From an uncultured Draconibacterium sp. (GTDB lineage Bacteria > Bacteroidota > Bacteroidia > Bacteroidales > Prolixibacteraceae): a DNA stretch of 64,000 nucleotides. The position numbers and the translations under genes were made by a program. The notes beneath the pieces are model-generated. The model ran no database searches. It was not told the origin of the DNA and saw only the letters and a program-made list of their open reading frames with translations. Within the stretch, counting starts at the first letter, position 1. Each line of letters begins with the position of its first letter. The stretch is from NCBI RefSeq assembly GCF_963676735.1, contig NZ_OY781464.1, positions 1,893,001-1,957,000 on the forward strand, in the 5' to 3' direction. Of this stretch, positions 17,068-27,130 are shown piece by piece.

Positions 17068-20000
17068 CTAATTGATTTTCAGCTTATTCAACTTCTCGAA
17101 TAAGGCTATTTTGTTAATAGGTTTTGACAGGTAATCCGTACAGCCCGCCTCCAATGCTTTTTTATCTTCGCCCTCCAATGCATATGCTGTTTGCGCTATT
17201 ATAGGAATGTTGGTATTAAATTTACGTATTTGTCGGCATGCTTCATAACCATCTTGAAGGGGCATTTTTACATCTAAAAGGACGCAATCAATGCCGGGCG
17301 TATTTTTTACTATTTCAACCACTTCAAAACCATCTTTTGCACGCATAATATCTGCAGCTATTTCACGCAACAAAATCGAAAGATGTAAGTAACTAATGTC
17401 GTCGTCTTCTGCAATGAGTAGCTTTAAATCTTTACTACTTTTAGTATTAGGCGTTTTTCGTACCTGTTCATTTAATTTAGTTTTGCCATTGCTATTTTTT
17501 AACGGCATGTTTAAAATAAAACTTGTTCCTTCTTCTGCTTTCGACTTAAAAGTAAGCGAAGCCCCCATTAATTCGGCGTACGATTTTGCTATAGCCAAAC
17601 CCAAGCCAGAGCCTTCGCGCGCCTTAATATCATGAATATCGGCCTGTTCAAAACGATTAAAGATTGCTTCCTTCCTGTTTTCAGGAATTCCGATCCCCGT
17701 GTCTGTTACCGAGAACTCGAAAATACTATCGGTAATTTTGTAGTTGATGTTAATAGCACCTTTGTCGGTAAATTTAATGGCATTTTTTATCAGGTTGGTA
17801 AAAATCGAATTCAGTTTTGTTTTATCACACTCAAGCAAACCAGAGGCTGCCACCATGTTTCGCTGAAGACTGATTTCCAAGCCTTTCTTTTCTGCCTCTG
17901 GTTTAAAAAAACGAAAAAGTAACTCAATATCCTCTCCTACATTAAATAAGCTATTTTCAATCTTTACTTGCCCTGCATCAATTTTTGAGATATCAATAAT
18001 ATCGTTAACCGTATTTAACATACGTTTTCCACTCTTTTTAATTATGCCCAGGTATTCCTGCTTTTGGCTCTCAGTTAGGTTGTTTTGATCTAACAGTTCG
18101 GCAAAACCCAATATTCCATTCATTGGGGTACGTATTTCGTGGCTCATATTTGCCAGAAATGCCGATTTTAAGCGATCAGCTTCTTCTGCTTTTTCTTTGG
18201 CTTTTATAAGATCTGATTGTGCTTTTTTATAACCAGTCATATCCATTACCATTCCCAGGAAATGGTCAATGTCTCCATCTGCTGTTCTTTTTGCAGTAAC
18301 GGCCAGGTCTATCCATATAATTTTTTTACTTTTTGAAATACATCGTTTTTCCAGTCGATAACTATCAATCTGGCCTTTTCGAAATTTTTCCAGCAATTCC
18401 TGTTCTTTTTTCAAATCATCGGGAAAGGTATACATAGTAATATCCATTTCCAGCATTTCTTCCCTCGAGTATTCAAGCATAGCCAGAAACTCGTTATTGG
18501 CTTCAATAATTTTGGTGTTTTTATCGGATAACACCATTCCAATATTGGCATTCTCAAACACCCCTTTAAACTTCGCTTCACTTTCAACCAGTGCTTGTTC
18601 TGCCTCTTTTTGGTGTGTAATATCTTTAAAAACACAGTAGGTTTGCTTGAAACTACCATCGGGATTATAACCGATGCAGCCTTCAAAAGAAACATCAATA
18701 AAATATCCTTTTTTATGCCTCAACTTAAATTGAACATCATTTACATAACCTCGTTTTTTAAATGCCGGGAAATTTTTCTGAAAATGCGGTACCCACTCCG
18801 GATGTAAAAAATCAGCATAACACCTTCCAATTACCTCTTCGCGATTGTAACCCAGGGTTGATAACCAGGTGGGGTTAACATCGATAAAACACCCATCTTC
18901 GTTAAGCGACTGATAAGACAATGGAGCATTATCATACAGCGAGCGAAATTTATTTTCACTTTCTTTCAACGAATCCTCAGCTCTCTTTTGTTCTGTAATG
19001 TCACGGGCAATTCCCATCATTATTTTTTTGTCAGGAATTGGAATGGTATTCCAGGCCAGCCATTTGTAGTCTCCGCTTTTAGAGAGGTAACGGTTTGTAA
19101 AACTAATTGCTGCCTCTCCATGCAATATTTTTTCGGCTTTATTTAGTGTGGCCTCCCTGTCATCAGGATGAACAAAATCGATAAAAGGTTTGTCGCGCAG
19201 TTCTTCGTTAGTCCAACCTATAGTTTTTTGCCAGGCAGGGTTTAAATCGCGCAAATAGCCATCAAATCCCGCAGTGCATATCATATCAACAGTTAAGGCA
19301 AACATCATTTCGCGTTCCTGCTTTAGCTCTTTTACATTGGCAATATCAATAGCGGTACTGGCAATATACATAGGGGTATCATCGTTATTCGAAATAACCA
19401 CACCGTTCATTAGCATCGGAAATTCTTTTCCATCCCTGGTAATATGCCAAACTTCCTCGTTTGAATAAGATCCTTCTTTTTTTAACCTGTCATTTATTTC
19501 AACAACATTATGCAATTGTTTTTCGGAATGAAAAACGGAAAGGTTTTTACCTATTAGTTCCTGAGGTTTGTAACCATGAATATTAGCAAAATAATCGTTT
19601 ATATAAACAAGGTTTCCATCCAGGTCGGCAATTGCATTGCCTTGAATGGCTTTATCCGAGATGCTTTTAAATTTTGTAATCTCCTGCTCCCACTCTTTTC
19701 GTTCTGTTACATCGCGTGCAGTAGTAATTATAACTGTTTTGCCATTAAACACCCCCCTGTTTGCTATTACTTCCTTAAAAAACAATTCGCCGTTTTTTCG
19801 AAGTGCCCAAAAATCAAAGTTTCTTCTTTTACCATCTTCAAAAACTGCCTGAAGATCTTTTATAATATGGTCGATATCGTTTTTGCCAGGGGCAGCCACA
19901 TCAGCTGGTGTTTTTCCCAAAAATTCTTCGCGGGTGTAACCATACATTCTTTCGGCGCCTTTGTTTATCTCAATAAATGAAAAACTTTTATCCAGAATAT

Positions 20001-20115
20001 AAACGGCCTCAGTAAGCGAATCGTATATATTCTTATACGTTGCCGAATACAGTTCCAATTCAGCCACTTGTCTTTCAAGCTGCTCTATTTTTTGGTTTAA
20101 AAGGGTATTGTCCAT
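17068..20115 (-). CDS. Multi-PAS hybrid sensor histidine kinase
   Basis: A 1015-residue signalling protein with no membrane segment, so probably cytoplasmic. Five PAS domains occupy about 20-640, several followed by PAC-type sequences. The HisKA box NMSHEIRTPMNG carries H659; the ATPase domain shows NLIKNAIKFTDKG, DTGIGIPE and GSGLGLAIAKSYAELMG; a C-terminal receiver contains LLIAEDDD, phosphoacceptor D948 in LLDVKMP and the conserved Lys in YLSKPI. With no separate output domain it must pass phosphate to another protein. Its short gap to the hydrolase gene hints at a shared transcript. Confidence 0.94.
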   Translation of the reverse strand: MDNTLLNQKIEQLERQVAELELYSATYKNIYDSLTEAVYILDKSFSFIEINKGAERMYGYTREEFLGKTPADVAAPGKNDIDHIIKDLQAVFEDGKRRNFDFWALRKNGELFFKEVIANRGVFNGKTVIITTARDVTERKEWEQEITKFKSISDKAIQGNAIADLDGNLVYINDYFANIHGYKPQELIGKNLSVFHSEKQLHNVVEINDRLKKEGSYSNEEVWHITRDGKEFPMLMNGVVISNNDDTPMYIASTAIDIANVKELKQEREMMFALTVDMICTAGFDGYLRDLNPAWQKTIGWTNEELRDKPFIDFVHPDDREATLNKAEKILHGEAAISFTNRYLSKSGDYKWLAWNTIPIPDKKIMMGIARDITEQKRAEDSLKESENKFRSLYDNAPLSYQSLNEDGCFIDVNPTWLSTLGYNREEVIGRCYADFLHPEWVPHFQKNFPAFKKRGYVNDVQFKLRHKKGYFIDVSFEGCIGYNPDGSFKQTYCVFKDITHQKEAEQALVESEAKFKGVFENANIGMVLSDKNTKIIEANNEFLAMLEYSREEMLEMDITMYTFPDDLKKEQELLEKFRKGQIDSYRLEKRCISKSKKIIWIDLAVTAKRTADGDIDHFLGMVMDMTGYKKAQSDLIKAKEKAEEADRLKSAFLANMSHEIRTPMNGILGFAELLDQNNLTESQKQEYLGIIKKSGKRMLNTVNDIIDISKIDAGQVKIENSLFNVGEDIELLFRFFKPEAEKKGLEISLQRNMVAASGLLECDKTKLNSIFTNLIKNAIKFTDKGAININYKITDSIFEFSVTDTGIGIPENRKEAIFNRFEQADIHDIKAREGSGLGLAIAKSYAELMGASLTFKSKAEEGTSFILNMPLKNSNGKTKLNEQVRKTPNTKSSKDLKLLIAEDDDISYLHLSILLREIAADIMRAKDGFEVVEIVKNTPGIDCVLLDVKMPLQDGYEACRQIRKFNTNIPIIAQTAYALEGEDKKALEAGCTDYLSKPINKIALFEKLNKLKIN

Positions 20116-20134
20116 TGATTCAAAGAGTTAATTA

Positions 20135-20142
20135 CAAAATTA
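20135..20142 (-). promoter_or_regulatory. Promoter -7 motif for the hybrid kinase
   Basis: Minus strand TAATTTTG, 20 bases before the ATG at 20115; a TTG lies 22 bases further upstream (20165-20167), slightly wide for a -33 element. Confidence 0.5.
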
Positions 20143-20325
20143 CAACCTTATTAATAAAGAATATCAACGCAATTTGGTGGGAATTGCTTATATTTCCTCT
20201 TTGAAGATAAATATTTAATACGACTTGTTCAAGTTTAAATTATTGCTTGCATTTTTTTTTTGAACAAATTGAATAACACCGGGTTATAACAGCAACTCAT
20301 TTTTCGCAAATGCACGGTTACATTT

Positions 20326-21012
20326 ATGGACAACATTAATACCATATATTTTCAGGGAATAAGGATAGACGAACCCATTGTTACACTAACAGATCTGTTG
20401 GTATCGGTTTTGTGCTTTATTTTTGCCTATCGACTTCACCGAAAACAAAGCAACGAAAAGGTATTAGTTTATTTCAAATTCTATTTCCTTATTATGGGAA
20501 TAGCCACGGCCCTCGGCGGAATAATCGGGCATGCTTTTATGTACCAGTTTAGTTTTTACTGGAAACTACCTGGATGGATTACCAGCATGTTCTCGATAAT
20601 GTTTGTTGAACGCGCAGCTATCGAACACACCCGAATATTACTTTCCGGTAAAATCGTAAAAATATTGGGTATTCTAAATATTATTGAGTTTCTCACCTTT
20701 CTTTCCCTTACCATTCTTACCCTTAATTTCTTTTATGTTGAATTTCATTCGGGATATGGGCTAATGTTTGTTGTGCTCTCGCTGGAAGGTTTTCTGTTTT
20801 TAAAAACCCGCAACAAGGCCAGTAAGTATATGCTAATTGGTGTGACCATTGCAGCAATAGCTGCTTTGTTTTTCATGAACAAATGGTCCATTCATCAATG
20901 GTTCAACTACCTTTCGGCAAGTCACGTTTTAATGGCCCTGGCGGCATTCTTCTTTTATATTGGAGCCACAAAAATTGAAATGGGAACCAACCACTCAACC
21001 AATCGGAATTAA
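20326..21012 (+). CDS. Polytopic membrane protein of unknown function
   Basis: A 228-residue protein with about seven hydrophobic segments and short loops. Polar residues sit within or next to membrane stretches (GIIGHAFMYQF, WSIHQWFNYLSASHV), a His-rich arrangement seen in several seven-helix families such as ceramidase-like hydrolases, but I cannot place it in one with confidence. It stands upstream of the DUF5916 gene with a 60-base gap and may be co-transcribed. No function is proposed. Confidence 0.65.
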   Translation: MDNINTIYFQGIRIDEPIVTLTDLLVSVLCFIFAYRLHRKQSNEKVLVYFKFYFLIMGIATALGGIIGHAFMYQFSFYWKLPGWITSMFSIMFVERAAIEHTRILLSGKIVKILGILNIIEFLTFLSLTILTLNFFYVEFHSGYGLMFVVLSLEGFLFLKTRNKASKYMLIGVTIAAIAALFFMNKWSIHQWFNYLSASHVLMALAAFFFYIGATKIEMGTNHSTNRN

Positions 21013-21072
21013 AAATTCTACTCAAACTGTAACGCAATTTAGCTGATGTAGTCTTATTAAAAAACCTTTTTA

Positions 21073-23694
21073 ATGAAACTAGCACCAGTTCTCATTTTTA
21101 TGCTTTTGTTTTTAGGACTTTCGGCTCAGGATAAACGCATTTACACCACCTCAACAGCACCGGATTTAAACATCACAATTGATGGGGCCTTTGACAAAGA
21201 AGAATGGCTGAATGCGATGTGGGACAACGCATTTGTACAACACGAGCCCAATGAAGGAGAAGAGCCGTCCAGACAAACCGAATTTGCCATTATGTATGAT
21301 GCAGTTAACATTTATGTTGCCATACGGTCTTTTGATGATCCCGACAGCATTTCAATGCGTATGTCGCGTCGTGATGAGCTTGAAGGCGATTTAGTTGGCA
21401 TCTATTTCGATTCGTATTTTGATAAGCGAACTTCATTCGGTTTTATTGTTTCGGCTGCCGGGGTACGAACGGATATGGTAAATACCAGCGATGGAGAAAA
21501 TGAGGACGATACCTGGGACCCGATTTGGTATGCAAAAACCGCAAAAACCAATAGCGGCTGGAATGCCGAGATGCGGATTCCGCTTACACAATTACGATTT
21601 GAGGAGAGCGAGGAGCAGGTTTGGGGACTAAATGTATTACGCTATATTTTCAGAAAAGACGAGCTTTCATCGTGGCAAGCCATGAAACGGGAAACATCGG
21701 GCTTTACGTCCAAATTCGGAACGCTAAAGGGCATACAAAACATTAAGCCACAAAACTCCTTAAGTTTCACCCCTTACCTGGTTGCCCGAACAGAACGCTT
21801 TAAAAAAGAGCCGGAAAATCCGTTTTTGGCAACAGGAAAATCAAATGATTTTGATGTGGGGATGGATGCAAAAATTGGCCTTACCAATTACTTAACACTC
21901 GATCTTACCATCAATCCGGATTTTGGACAGGTTGAAGCCGACCCCTCGCAGGTTAATTTAAGCACCTACGAAACTTTTTTTCGCGAAAAACGACCGTTCT
22001 TTATCGAAGGCAACAATATTCTTTCGTACACCCTGGCATTTGGCGACGGCGACCAATCATCGAATAACCTGTTTTATTCTCGACGAATTGGAAGAAGACC
22101 TCATTATTCGCCCGATTTGGAAGACAATGAATATGCTGAAAATCCTGCCTTTACAAAAATTATAGGTGCAGCTAAAATTACCGGTAAAACAAAAAGCGGT
22201 TGGTCGGTAGGTATTATTGAAAGCGTAACCGCACGTGAAACGGTTGAGATAAAAAACTCAAATTCTGCCAGAAACCAGGTGGTTGAGCCACTTACCAATT
22301 ACTTTGTGGGTAGGGTTCAAAAAGATTTTAACGAAGGCAACACTTATGTTGGCGGAATGCTAACGGCCGTTAACCGGAATATTAAAGATGAAAAGCTTGA
22401 TTTTCTGCATAAAAGCGCTTATAGCGGAGGTATTGATTTTGTGCATAAATGGCACAACAAAGACTGGATGATTGACGCTGGTGTATACTTTAGCAAAGTA
22501 CAGGGGAGCGAAGAAGCCATACTTAATACTCAAACCGCTTATTCGCGCACTTATCAGCGACCCGGTGCTGATTACGTAACACTCGATTCTGCACGTACTT
22601 CTCTTGCCGGATCGGGCGGAAAATTAAGTTTTGGAAAAACCGGAGGCCGCTTTAAATTCGCCGGCATTTTAAATTGGAAAACCCCCGGACTTGAAATTAA
22701 TGATATTGGATTCACCCCTAATGTCGACGAAATTCTTCAAGCCATTTGGCTGGGGTACCGGTGGTACGAGCCTTTCTCTTTTTTTCGGAATATGGGCCTC
22801 AATTTTAACCAATGGACCTTGCATGATTTTGGCGGAAACTTAACCGAAGCAGGTATGAATGTAAATGGCCATGCTCAGTTTACAAATTTTTGGCGAGCAT
22901 TTGGCAGTCTGAATTTTAATGGCGAGGAATATTCAAATTCTGTACTTCGTGGCGGCCCCTCAATGAAACTGCCGGGAGGTCGTGGTTTTTATGCCGGTGT
23001 TTTTTCAAATCAGCAAAAAAAATTCACCTACGGTATTGATGGTGGAATAAGAAAAAGCAATGAAAAGGATTATTACGCGCGAAAGAGCGTTGAAATTGAA
23101 TTGGGATATCGGCCTGTTCAGTCGGTTCAAATTGAAATCAGTCCCGAATATGGAGTAAGTAGTAACCAATTGCAATACATCTCGCAAGAGGATTACGGTT
23201 ACAGCACCCGTTACATTATGGGTAATATTAAACGCAAAACCTTTAGCACCTCCATTCGGTTAAACTACAATATTACGCCAGATCTATCCATTCAGTTTTG
23301 GGGGCAGCCTTTTATTGCAACAGGCGATTATTCGGAATTTAAATACATTACAAACAGCAAGGCAACAACTATTACCAACAGGTATTCTTTTTATACCCCG
23401 GAACAGATTTATTTTGATGCAACCGATGGTATTTACCACATAGATGACAATTTAAACGGAGAAACCGATTATAGCTTTGATGATCCTGATTTTAATGTAA
23501 AAGAATTCTTATCAAACCTTGTTGTGCGTTGGGAATTCAGTCCCGGCTCAATGATTTACCTGGTGTGGTCGCAAAACCGGGCAGAATATTTAAACATGGG
23601 TAGGTTTGATTTTAATAAGGACATAAAAGAACTTTTTGATCAGGAACCGCACAATGTATTCCTGCTAAAATTTTCCTATCGAATAGGAAGATAA
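21073..23694 (+). CDS. DUF5916 family secreted/outer-membrane protein
   Basis: An 873-residue protein with a signal peptide (cleavage near LSAQ). The N-terminal region (about 30-215) resembles the CBM9-like beta-sandwich (IDGAFDKEEWLNA ... DAVNIYVAIRSFDDPD), and the rest has the DUF5916 signature TINPDFGQVEADPSQVNLS and RPFFIEG followed by alternating amphipathic strands ending in a terminal aromatic/Arg pattern (FSYRIGR), suggesting an outer-membrane barrel. The family is common in Bacteroidota and lacks an established role. A strong hairpin terminator follows. Confidence 0.85.
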   Translation: MKLAPVLIFMLLFLGLSAQDKRIYTTSTAPDLNITIDGAFDKEEWLNAMWDNAFVQHEPNEGEEPSRQTEFAIMYDAVNIYVAIRSFDDPDSISMRMSRRDELEGDLVGIYFDSYFDKRTSFGFIVSAAGVRTDMVNTSDGENEDDTWDPIWYAKTAKTNSGWNAEMRIPLTQLRFEESEEQVWGLNVLRYIFRKDELSSWQAMKRETSGFTSKFGTLKGIQNIKPQNSLSFTPYLVARTERFKKEPENPFLATGKSNDFDVGMDAKIGLTNYLTLDLTINPDFGQVEADPSQVNLSTYETFFREKRPFFIEGNNILSYTLAFGDGDQSSNNLFYSRRIGRRPHYSPDLEDNEYAENPAFTKIIGAAKITGKTKSGWSVGIIESVTARETVEIKNSNSARNQVVEPLTNYFVGRVQKDFNEGNTYVGGMLTAVNRNIKDEKLDFLHKSAYSGGIDFVHKWHNKDWMIDAGVYFSKVQGSEEAILNTQTAYSRTYQRPGADYVTLDSARTSLAGSGGKLSFGKTGGRFKFAGILNWKTPGLEINDIGFTPNVDEILQAIWLGYRWYEPFSFFRNMGLNFNQWTLHDFGGNLTEAGMNVNGHAQFTNFWRAFGSLNFNGEEYSNSVLRGGPSMKLPGGRGFYAGVFSNQQKKFTYGIDGGIRKSNEKDYYARKSVEIELGYRPVQSVQIEISPEYGVSSNQLQYISQEDYGYSTRYIMGNIKRKTFSTSIRLNYNITPDLSIQFWGQPFIATGDYSEFKYITNSKATTITNRYSFYTPEQIYFDATDGIYHIDDNLNGETDYSFDDPDFNVKEFLSNLVVRWEFSPGSMIYLVWSQNRAEYLNMGRFDFNKDIKELFDQEPHNVFLLKFSYRIGR

Positions 23695-23715
23695 TAACTA
23701 TGCGAAAGTTGAAAA

Positions 23716-23757
23716 AAGGCCGTTTCTAATCTTTTGATCCGAAACGGCCTTACTTTT
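23716..23757. terminator. Terminator between DUF5916 and GH3 genes
   Basis: 11-bp stem AAGGCCGTTTC/GAAACGGCCTT with a 14-base loop, A-rich before and T-rich after, so it can serve both convergent genes. Confidence 0.8.
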
Positions 23758-23772
23758 TATCTGAAGCTTTAT

Positions 23773-26385
23773 TTAATCGATATAAACTTCCTTACCGCTT
23801 AGCTCAATCGTTTTACTAATAACATTTGCCCCCTTACCTTCAGGTTGTGTTCCACCTATATAAATGGTAAAATCGCCCGGTTCAATTACACGTTTATCTT
23901 CATCGCCAATAATTGAAAACTGCCGGGGTTCTAATACAAATTTCACCGTTTTTGTTTGACCAGACTCAAGGGTAATGCGCTGAAAGCCTTCCAACTGATA
24001 TTTCGGACGCGGTGTTGATGCGATAACATCTTTTAAATAAAGCTGAACCACCTCTTCGCCCCTCAAATTACCGGTGTTTGTAACTTTTGCTGTTATTTCA
24101 ACAGCACTGCCCGCTTTGGCCTTTTTAGCTACTTTTAAGTCTGAATATTCAAACGAAGTATAACTTAATCCGTAGCCAAAGGGGTAAAGTGGCTCTCCGG
24201 AAAAATATTTATAGGTACGCTCTTCCATATTGTACTCTTCAAATGGGGGCAATTGCTTAACTGATTTGTAATAGGTAACCGGCAAACGACCTGCCGGGTT
24301 GTAGTCGCCAAAAAGCACATCGGCAACCGCACTACCACCCTCCTGCCCCGGATAGCCAGCTGTTATAATAGCATCCAGGTTTTCATCGGCCCAATTTACT
24401 GCCAGCGCACTGCCGTTTAGCAATACCAGAATAACCGGTTTTCCTGTTTCTTCAATCGCCGTCATCAATTCGCGTTGCTCCTGTGGCAATTTCAGGTGCG
24501 TTCTGTCGCCTCCTTCAAAACCATCTACCTTAATTGGCATCTCTTCTCCTTCAAGTCGTTGCGACAGGCCAAGTACCAGCACAACTGCATCAGCCTGCCG
24601 GGCTACATTAATGGCCGCCTCTTTCATGCTGTTATTCGGAACCGTCCATAAAAGCTTCGCATCGCCGTCACCATACCAGTTTTTATACTCATATACAAAC
24701 TTGTATTTTTTACCGGCTTCCATATAAATTGCTTTTTCATGATGAAATGCATGGTGTTCGCTGTTATGTTCCAATATTTTTTCTCCTTCAAACCAAACCT
24801 CAAGCGTAGGCATTCCCCAACAGCCAATATTGTAGTTTCCGCTTACCGGTGGAACAATGTATCCGGTCCAGCGAACACTAAAATCATCATCGTTTAACTG
24901 TGGCGCCGGTGCTTCAGATTCCCAATAAAAATCGATATTCTCATCAATCCTCGAAAAAACCGGATCACCCTCCAGTTTTGAGTTATTAAAATACTCGCCT
25001 TTTACTCCCGGCTTTCCATCTTCTGTTTGAAGATATTGTGACGGAATGGCATGAAGGTTACTTACACCTTTTGCCAAATGACTTCCTTCGGCATATAAAA
25101 TCTGGATATTGGGTAATTTATTTTGTAATCCTTTTAATACGGTAACAGGATTTTTGGCAATTCCATTATAGTTACCAACCAACGATTCCCAGTTATCAGC
25201 ATTTGGGCCAATAACAGCCAGCGTTTTTATATCTTTTGAAAGTGGTAGTGTATTATTTTCATTTTTAAGTAAAACAATACTTTTTTGGGCAGCTTCAAGT
25301 GCCAGTTCCGTATTTTCGTTTGAGGTATTTACCGAAAACGGGATTTGGGCATAGGCAACATCTTCTTCCGGATCAAACATTCCAAGTTTAAAGCGTGCCA
25401 TAAACAAGCGTTTTACCGCCACATCAATTTCGTCTTCGGTAATCAGTCCCCGTTCTACAGCTTCATTCAGGTATCGGTATGAAGCACCACAGTTGAGGTC
25501 GGTTCCAGCTCTTACGGCCACTGCCGATGCTTCTGCTGCATCTTCAGAAAACCCCTGAAAACGATAAAAATCGGAAATTGCCCAACAATCGGAAACAATA
25601 TAACCATCGAAGCCCCAATCTTTGCGCAAAATATCATAAAGCTCAGTACTGGCACAACATGGGTAGCCACGAAATTGGTTATAAGCACCCATTACCGAAT
25701 AGGCACCACCATCTTGAATTAACATGCGGAAGGCCGGCAAGTAGGTTTCCCTTAAATCGCGTTCGCTAACCAAAGCGTTAAACTCATGTCGTAAAGGTTC
25801 GGGGCCCGAATGTACGGCGTAATGTTTTGCAGTAGCAACCACTTTCAAATATTTCGGGTCGTTACCTTGCAAACCTTTAACAAACTGAGTTCCCAAAACA
25901 CCTGTTAGATAAGGATCTTCGCCATAGGTTTCGTGTCCACGGCCCCAACGCGGATCGCGAAAAATATTAATATTTGGCGACCAAAAGGTTAATCCCTGGT
26001 AAATTCCACGTTTATCGCGCCGAATAAACTCGTGGTGTTTGGCTCGTGCTTCATCTGATATTGCGGTTGCCACACGATAAACCAAATCGGCATCCCAAGA
26101 GGCAGCAATTGAAATAGACTGCGGAAAAACAGTAGCATAACCGGCTCGTGCTACTCCATGTAAACACTCATTCCACCAGTTATATTCAGGAACTTGTAAG
26201 CGATCAACCGATTTAGAAGTGAACTCCATTTGGTCAATTTTTTCCTGCAAAGTCATTTGCGATACCAACAGGTCTACACGTTCATCAAAAGGAAGGGAGG
26301 AATCTAAAAAATCAAGATTTTCGTTTTGGCCAAATGCCAAACCCACATACCCGATTAGTATCAGGCTACAAAGTAATTTTTTCAT
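23773..26385 (-). CDS. Glycoside hydrolase family 3 with PA14 domain
   Basis: A secreted 870-residue exo-acting glycosidase (beta-glucosidase or beta-xylosidase type). A signal peptide (1-19) precedes the GH3 N-terminal barrel; the YNWWNECLHGVARAG block is shared with bacterial xylosidase-like GH3 enzymes, and VSDCWAISD carries the nucleophile D266. A PA14 carbohydrate-binding insert occupies about 458-582 (VKGEYFNNSKLEGDP to AKLLWTVP), and a FnIII-like domain ends the protein. The acid/base residue was not located. No SusC/SusD pair or other carbohydrate gene is adjacent, so the substrate is open. Confidence 0.92.
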   Translation of the reverse strand: MKKLLCSLILIGYVGLAFGQNENLDFLDSSLPFDERVDLLVSQMTLQEKIDQMEFTSKSVDRLQVPEYNWWNECLHGVARAGYATVFPQSISIAASWDADLVYRVATAISDEARAKHHEFIRRDKRGIYQGLTFWSPNINIFRDPRWGRGHETYGEDPYLTGVLGTQFVKGLQGNDPKYLKVVATAKHYAVHSGPEPLRHEFNALVSERDLRETYLPAFRMLIQDGGAYSVMGAYNQFRGYPCCASTELYDILRKDWGFDGYIVSDCWAISDFYRFQGFSEDAAEASAVAVRAGTDLNCGASYRYLNEAVERGLITEDEIDVAVKRLFMARFKLGMFDPEEDVAYAQIPFSVNTSNENTELALEAAQKSIVLLKNENNTLPLSKDIKTLAVIGPNADNWESLVGNYNGIAKNPVTVLKGLQNKLPNIQILYAEGSHLAKGVSNLHAIPSQYLQTEDGKPGVKGEYFNNSKLEGDPVFSRIDENIDFYWESEAPAPQLNDDDFSVRWTGYIVPPVSGNYNIGCWGMPTLEVWFEGEKILEHNSEHHAFHHEKAIYMEAGKKYKFVYEYKNWYGDGDAKLLWTVPNNSMKEAAINVARQADAVVLVLGLSQRLEGEEMPIKVDGFEGGDRTHLKLPQEQRELMTAIEETGKPVILVLLNGSALAVNWADENLDAIITAGYPGQEGGSAVADVLFGDYNPAGRLPVTYYKSVKQLPPFEEYNMEERTYKYFSGEPLYPFGYGLSYTSFEYSDLKVAKKAKAGSAVEITAKVTNTGNLRGEEVVQLYLKDVIASTPRPKYQLEGFQRITLESGQTKTVKFVLEPRQFSIIGDEDKRVIEPGDFTIYIGGTQPEGKGANVISKTIELSGKEVYID

Positions 26386-26573
26386 CTGTTTGATATATTA
26401 AATAGTATAGTTTTTTTAGGTATGAGAACTTATCCAGCTACGCTTCAACTGTTCTGTTCTATTCCGACAAAATTACTAATTCTATTTTCTAACCATACAT
26501 TTTTTTTTCATAAATTTTCTTCCAGTTATTAATAAAAGCATAGCCTCTTTTAGCTTCTTTACCAGTCATTAGC

Positions 26574-26581
26574 TACTTTTG
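26574..26581 (+). promoter_or_regulatory. Promoter -7 motif for YkgJ-like/DsrE-like genes
   Basis: TACTTTTG (TAnnTTTG) 20 bases upstream of the ATG at 26602. It overlaps a possible GTG start at 26581, which argues for the downstream ATG. Confidence 0.5.
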
Positions 26582-26601
26582 TGGTATTAATTCAATATTT
26601 T

Positions 26602-27120
26602 ATGAATCAGCATTTTTCGGCCTACAAAAAATTACGCGACAGTATCGACAAAAGAGCTAAAGAATTAGAAAAAGAACACAAATCCCATTTAAAATGCAAG
26701 GCCGGTTGCGACCTTTGCTGCATGGATTATAATATTTTTCCGATTGAATTTTATAGTATTCTACATGCCTTGCAAGAGAAAAAACAGTTGCCACAAGTTG
26801 CAGCAAAAAACGATGCTTCTGCTTGTATTTTCTTAAATAGTCATTGTTGTGCAATTTACGATGAACGCCCTATTATTTGTCGTACACACGGCTTGCCTTT
26901 ACTTTTTATGAATGAAGAGAGCCAATGGGAACTTTCGGCATGTGAATTAAACTTTACCGAATTCGACATGGAAGATTTTTCCGAAGAAAATACCTTCTCG
27001 CAAGACAAATTCAACAGCAAACTTTTTCTACTGAATAAGAAGTTTATTTCAGCTTATAAGCAAACAAAATACGGCGAGTTTGACTTATTACCTGTGAAAG
27101 ATTTACTAAAACATTTCTAA
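26602..27120 (+). CDS. YkgJ family cysteine-cluster protein
   Basis: A 172-residue cytosolic protein of the CxxCxxCC-type (YkgJ) zinc- or iron-chelating family. Cysteines appear as CKAGCDLCC and then CAIYDERPIICRTHG, matching the conserved spacing of the family, whose members bind metal but have no agreed function. I start at ATG 26602 (MNQHFSAYKK) because an earlier GTG lies in the promoter motif. Ten bases separate it from the DsrE-like gene, so the two are probably one transcript. Confidence 0.8.
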   Translation: MNQHFSAYKKLRDSIDKRAKELEKEHKSHLKCKAGCDLCCMDYNIFPIEFYSILHALQEKKQLPQVAAKNDASACIFLNSHCCAIYDERPIICRTHGLPLLFMNEESQWELSACELNFTEFDMEDFSEENTFSQDKFNSKLFLLNKKFISAYKQTKYGEFDLLPVKDLLKHF

Positions 27121-27130
27121 TTCAATTACT

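Noticed and set aside
23773..26385. Polysaccharide utilisation locus around the GH3 gene
   Set aside because: No SusC/SusD pair, other glycosidase or regulator lies nearby; the DUF5916 neighbour is not a SusC-type transporter.
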